The notes beneath the pieces are model-generated. The model had not been told where the DNA came from. It did no database searches and worked only from the letters and a program-made list of their open reading frames with translations. The position numbers were made by a program, and so were the translations under genes. Shown piece after piece: positions 4,790 to 6,864 of a stretch of DNA of 6,864 nucleotides (positions within the stretch are counted from its first letter, which is position 1; the number at the start of each line of letters is the position of its first letter). The DNA comes from Treponema sp. (GTDB lineage Bacteria > Spirochaetota > Spirochaetia > Treponematales > Breznakiellaceae): assembly GCA_031280065.1 (NCBI GenBank), contig JAITHH010000224.1, positions 1-6,864 on the forward strand, read 5' to 3'.

Positions 4790-6864
4790 ATGGTGTTCAA
4801 CCCGCAAAAAGTCTTTGCCCTCCGTTCCCAGATAATCAAGGCGGTGATGCTCCAGCTCATCATCCTCGCGGGGATCAACGTTTTGGTGTACAACGTCTTT
4901 GGGGAACTGTCCTTTATCCGGCGGCTCCGGGAGTCGGCGGGCATGGCGTGCAGCCAGATAGGACTTTCCTATGAAACGACCCTCTCCTACATGGCGGAAA
5001 CGGTAAACCGGATCGCTATCTTTGACTTTGCCGGTTATGACGCCGCCGCCGAGGCGGAAAAGGTCTACGAGTTCCAGATCACCATGATCCGGAAACTTTC
5101 TTCTATTGTTTCCATGCACAGCTATATCAGCTCGGCGTATCTGTATATCGCCCGGCTGGACCGGGTTTTCGACTCCCGGCTCATGCCGGTGATGATCACG
5201 TCCCTGGACAGCTTTCCAGACCGGGAGATATTCATGCGGAATCACGCCAACTACCTGCGCATGATGGGCCCCCGCATCCTCGCGGACCAGCCCAATACCG
5301 GCGGCGGCCATTCGGTGATTACCCTGGTCTCGCCGGTGTCGTTCAAGGACGGCGGCGGCGCGTATCTCGCGGTGAATATCAGCATGGACGCACTGTACAA
5401 CGCGATGTTCAAAACCATTGGTGCGCCGGAGGAATTCACCTTTTATGTCTACAACGCCGAGAATACGCTGCTTGTCCACAGCGGGGACAAAAACCGGCTG
5501 TTCTCCACGCTGAATCCCGAACCGCCGGGCGGCCAGGAATCAGACTGGTTCTATTATCTCCACCGGAACCGTCCGGTCCGCGCCGCATATACGTCGGCGT
5601 ATCTTGGCTGGACCTTCGCGCTTGAAACGCCGGTTAATCCGGTGATTCCCAATCTGCCCCGGTATATCGCGGTTAATCTGTTTGTCCTCGCGGTGATTCT
5701 GGGGATCATGGCGCTGGCGGCCATTGTGAAAACGGCGCCGGTCAGCAAGGCTGCGGGGGCGCTGACGGACGCGCTTTGGAAGGAGGCGCTGCTCGATCAG
5801 TCGCCGGTTGACGGCGGGATGATTCAGCAGTTGAGCGGCGGGGACTTTGTTATCGACGGCGGGGGGAATACCTGTTACGGCGTTATCTGTCTGGCTGTTT
5901 CGGGTGAAGTTTCTGGCGCTGTTCCTGGTTTGGCGGACGCGGTCCGGGAGCGGTTCCGCGCTGACGCGCCGGCGCGGCAATTCAAGTACAAGCTGACGCC
6001 CCTATCAAAAAGCGTTGTGGCGCTTATCGCCGCATACCGTCCGGGGGACGCGGCGGCAATTCACCGGGACCTGGCCGGACGGCTGCTGAACTGCGCGCCG
6101 CCTGACGAACAGCGCGGCGCGTTTGCGGCGCTCAGCGGTTTGCAGAAGAACTTCGCGCTGCTGCCGTTCTGTTACAAACAGTGCGAAGACGCGCTCAAGT
6201 ACAAGATATGTCTGGACTCGCCTATTCTGGATCACGCGCTCATCCGGGAGCGCGCCGGGGAATATGAATTTCCCTCGGAGCTGGCGCGGCAGTTGAACAA
6301 CAACGCTGCCGCGGGCAGCAAGCCGGGCTGCGCCGCGTACCTTGATAAAATATTTTCTCCCTTGGAAAACAAGCGCCTTATTGCCAGCGACGAGCAGATG
6401 TTCAATCTGGTTATCAATCTGCAAAACGGCGCGTTCAAGGCCGCTGCGGGCGTCAAGCTGGACGCAGGGATGGTGATAAACGCGGAAACGCTTAAAAACA
6501 AAACGCGGGATGAACTCAAGGCGCTGCTGTGCGGTTTTTATGACAAGATATGCGATGAAGTTACGCTGCTGCGGGAAAACCAGGAGCGCCGTCTGGCTGC
6601 GGCGGTACTGGACTTTGTTGAGAAGAACTGTCATTCGGATCATCTGATCAGTCTGGTATCGGTAGCGGATGAATTACAGATCAGCAAGTACCAGGTAAGC
6701 CGGATCATCAAAGAGGCCGCCGGTCTGGATTTCCCCGAATTCATCAACAAGAAGCGCATTGAATACGCGAAAAAGCTCCTGCTGAACCGCAGCATGACGA
6801 TTGAGGAAGTCGCCAAAGCCGCGGGGTATAACTATTCGTATTATTTTATCAAGATTTTCAAATC
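4790..6864 (+). CDS. Membrane-anchored AraC-family transcriptional regulator (3' end beyond window)
   Basis: An uninterrupted frame of 691 codons runs off the right edge. Residues 14-37 form a first membrane segment (QIIKAVMLQLIILAGINVLV within it), residues 38-289 an extracytoplasmic sensor region resembling the dCache-type domains of YtdP/YesS-like regulators, and residues 290-313 (PRYIAVNLFVLAVILGIMAL within it) a second membrane segment. A cytoplasmic region (314-600) of no recognised domain follows. From about 602 comes the AraC/XylS DNA-binding domain: first helix-turn-helix SVADELQISKYQVSRIIKEA (624-643), then the linker FPEFINKKRIEYAKKLLLNR and the start of the second helix-turn-helix TIEEVAKAAGYNYSYYFIKI (670-689). 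About 20-50 residues should be missing. An in-frame TAG at 4787-4789 rules out any earlier start; a ribosome site before the ATG is poor. It is transcribed away from the sugar importer and separated from it by the antitoxin-like gene. Regulators of this type commonly control adjacent LplABC/YtcQP-type importers, so I infer that target. Confidence 0.9.
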   Translation, partial: MVFNPQKVFALRSQIIKAVMLQLIILAGINVLVYNVFGELSFIRRLRESAGMACSQIGLSYETTLSYMAETVNRIAIFDFAGYDAAAEAEKVYEFQITMIRKLSSIVSMHSYISSAYLYIARLDRVFDSRLMPVMITSLDSFPDREIFMRNHANYLRMMGPRILADQPNTGGGHSVITLVSPVSFKDGGGAYLAVNISMDALYNAMFKTIGAPEEFTFYVYNAENTLLVHSGDKNRLFSTLNPEPPGGQESDWFYYLHRNRPVRAAYTSAYLGWTFALETPVNPVIPNLPRYIAVNLFVLAVILGIMALAAIVKTAPVSKAAGALTDALWKEALLDQSPVDGGMIQQLSGGDFVIDGGGNTCYGVICLAVSGEVSGAVPGLADAVRERFRADAPARQFKYKLTPLSKSVVALIAAYRPGDAAAIHRDLAGRLLNCAPPDEQRGAFAALSGLQKNFALLPFCYKQCEDALKYKICLDSPILDHALIRERAGEYEFPSELARQLNNNAAAGSKPGCAAYLDKIFSPLENKRLIASDEQMFNLVINLQNGAFKAAAGVKLDAGMVINAETLKNKTRDELKALLCGFYDKICDEVTLLRENQERRLAAAVLDFVEKNCHSDHLISLVSVADELQISKYQVSRIIKEAAGLDFPEFINKKRIEYAKKLLLNRSMTIEEVAKAAGYNYSYYFIKIFK

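Noticed and set aside
4727..6643. Three long minus-strand frames opposite the regulator gene (250, 146 and 212 codons).
   Set aside because: They are shadows of the AraC-type gene, which is intact over 691 codons with a recognisable DNA-binding domain; G+C-rich third positions keep the opposite strand open.

Overview
The window looks like a chromosomal segment of a spirochaete, most plausibly a gut-type Treponema. The evidence is indirect. The solute-binding protein has a signal peptide ending in Ala-Phe-Ala followed directly by a Gly-Gly-Gly-Gln mature N-terminus, a pattern I associate with treponemal sugar-binding proteins. The transporter and AraC-type regulator set is typical of gut carbohydrate users, base composition is moderately G+C-rich, and no ribosomal or tRNA gene is present to fix the taxon.

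Layout. Positions 1-330 (minus strand) hold the first 110 codons of a type IIA topoisomerase A subunit, best called gyrA; the rest lies beyond the left edge. The 430 bases from 331 to 760 have no intact gene. They hold a candidate gyrA promoter (384-412), a perfect 24-base palindrome (431-454), a decayed C-terminal piece of an amino-acid-type periplasmic binding protein on the plus strand (about 451-591), four tandem 21-base units (617-700) whose last two form a perfect 15-bp hairpin, and an imperfect G+C-rich dyad just after the stop of the next gene (728-755). Positions 761-4183 (minus strand) hold a compact three-gene carbohydrate ABC importer in the order LplB/YteP-type permease, LplC/YtcP-type permease, family 1 solute-binding protein, with gaps of 22 and 47 bases. 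No ATPase gene is visible.

To the right, on the plus strand, a small antitoxin-like gene (4423-4665) with no toxin beside it is followed by a large membrane-anchored AraC-family regulator (4790 to the right edge). The regulator has two membrane segments flanking a sensor-like domain and an AraC DNA-binding domain cut off by the window end.

How the genes work together (inference). The regulator probably senses an extracytoplasmic sugar-related signal and controls the divergent importer operon, as is common for this transporter class in Firmicutes and spirochaetes. The two permeases form the membrane channel, the binding protein delivers an oligosaccharide or modified sugar, and a shared MsmX/UgpC-type ATPase encoded elsewhere would power uptake. 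No glycoside hydrolase is visible, so the substrate cannot be named.

Nothing here is clearly a new biological system. The points most worth a second look are the methionine at the classic quinolone-resistance position of GyrA, the 21-base tandem repeat with its hairpin, the binding-protein gene relic, and the lone antitoxin-like gene between the transporter and its presumed regulator.
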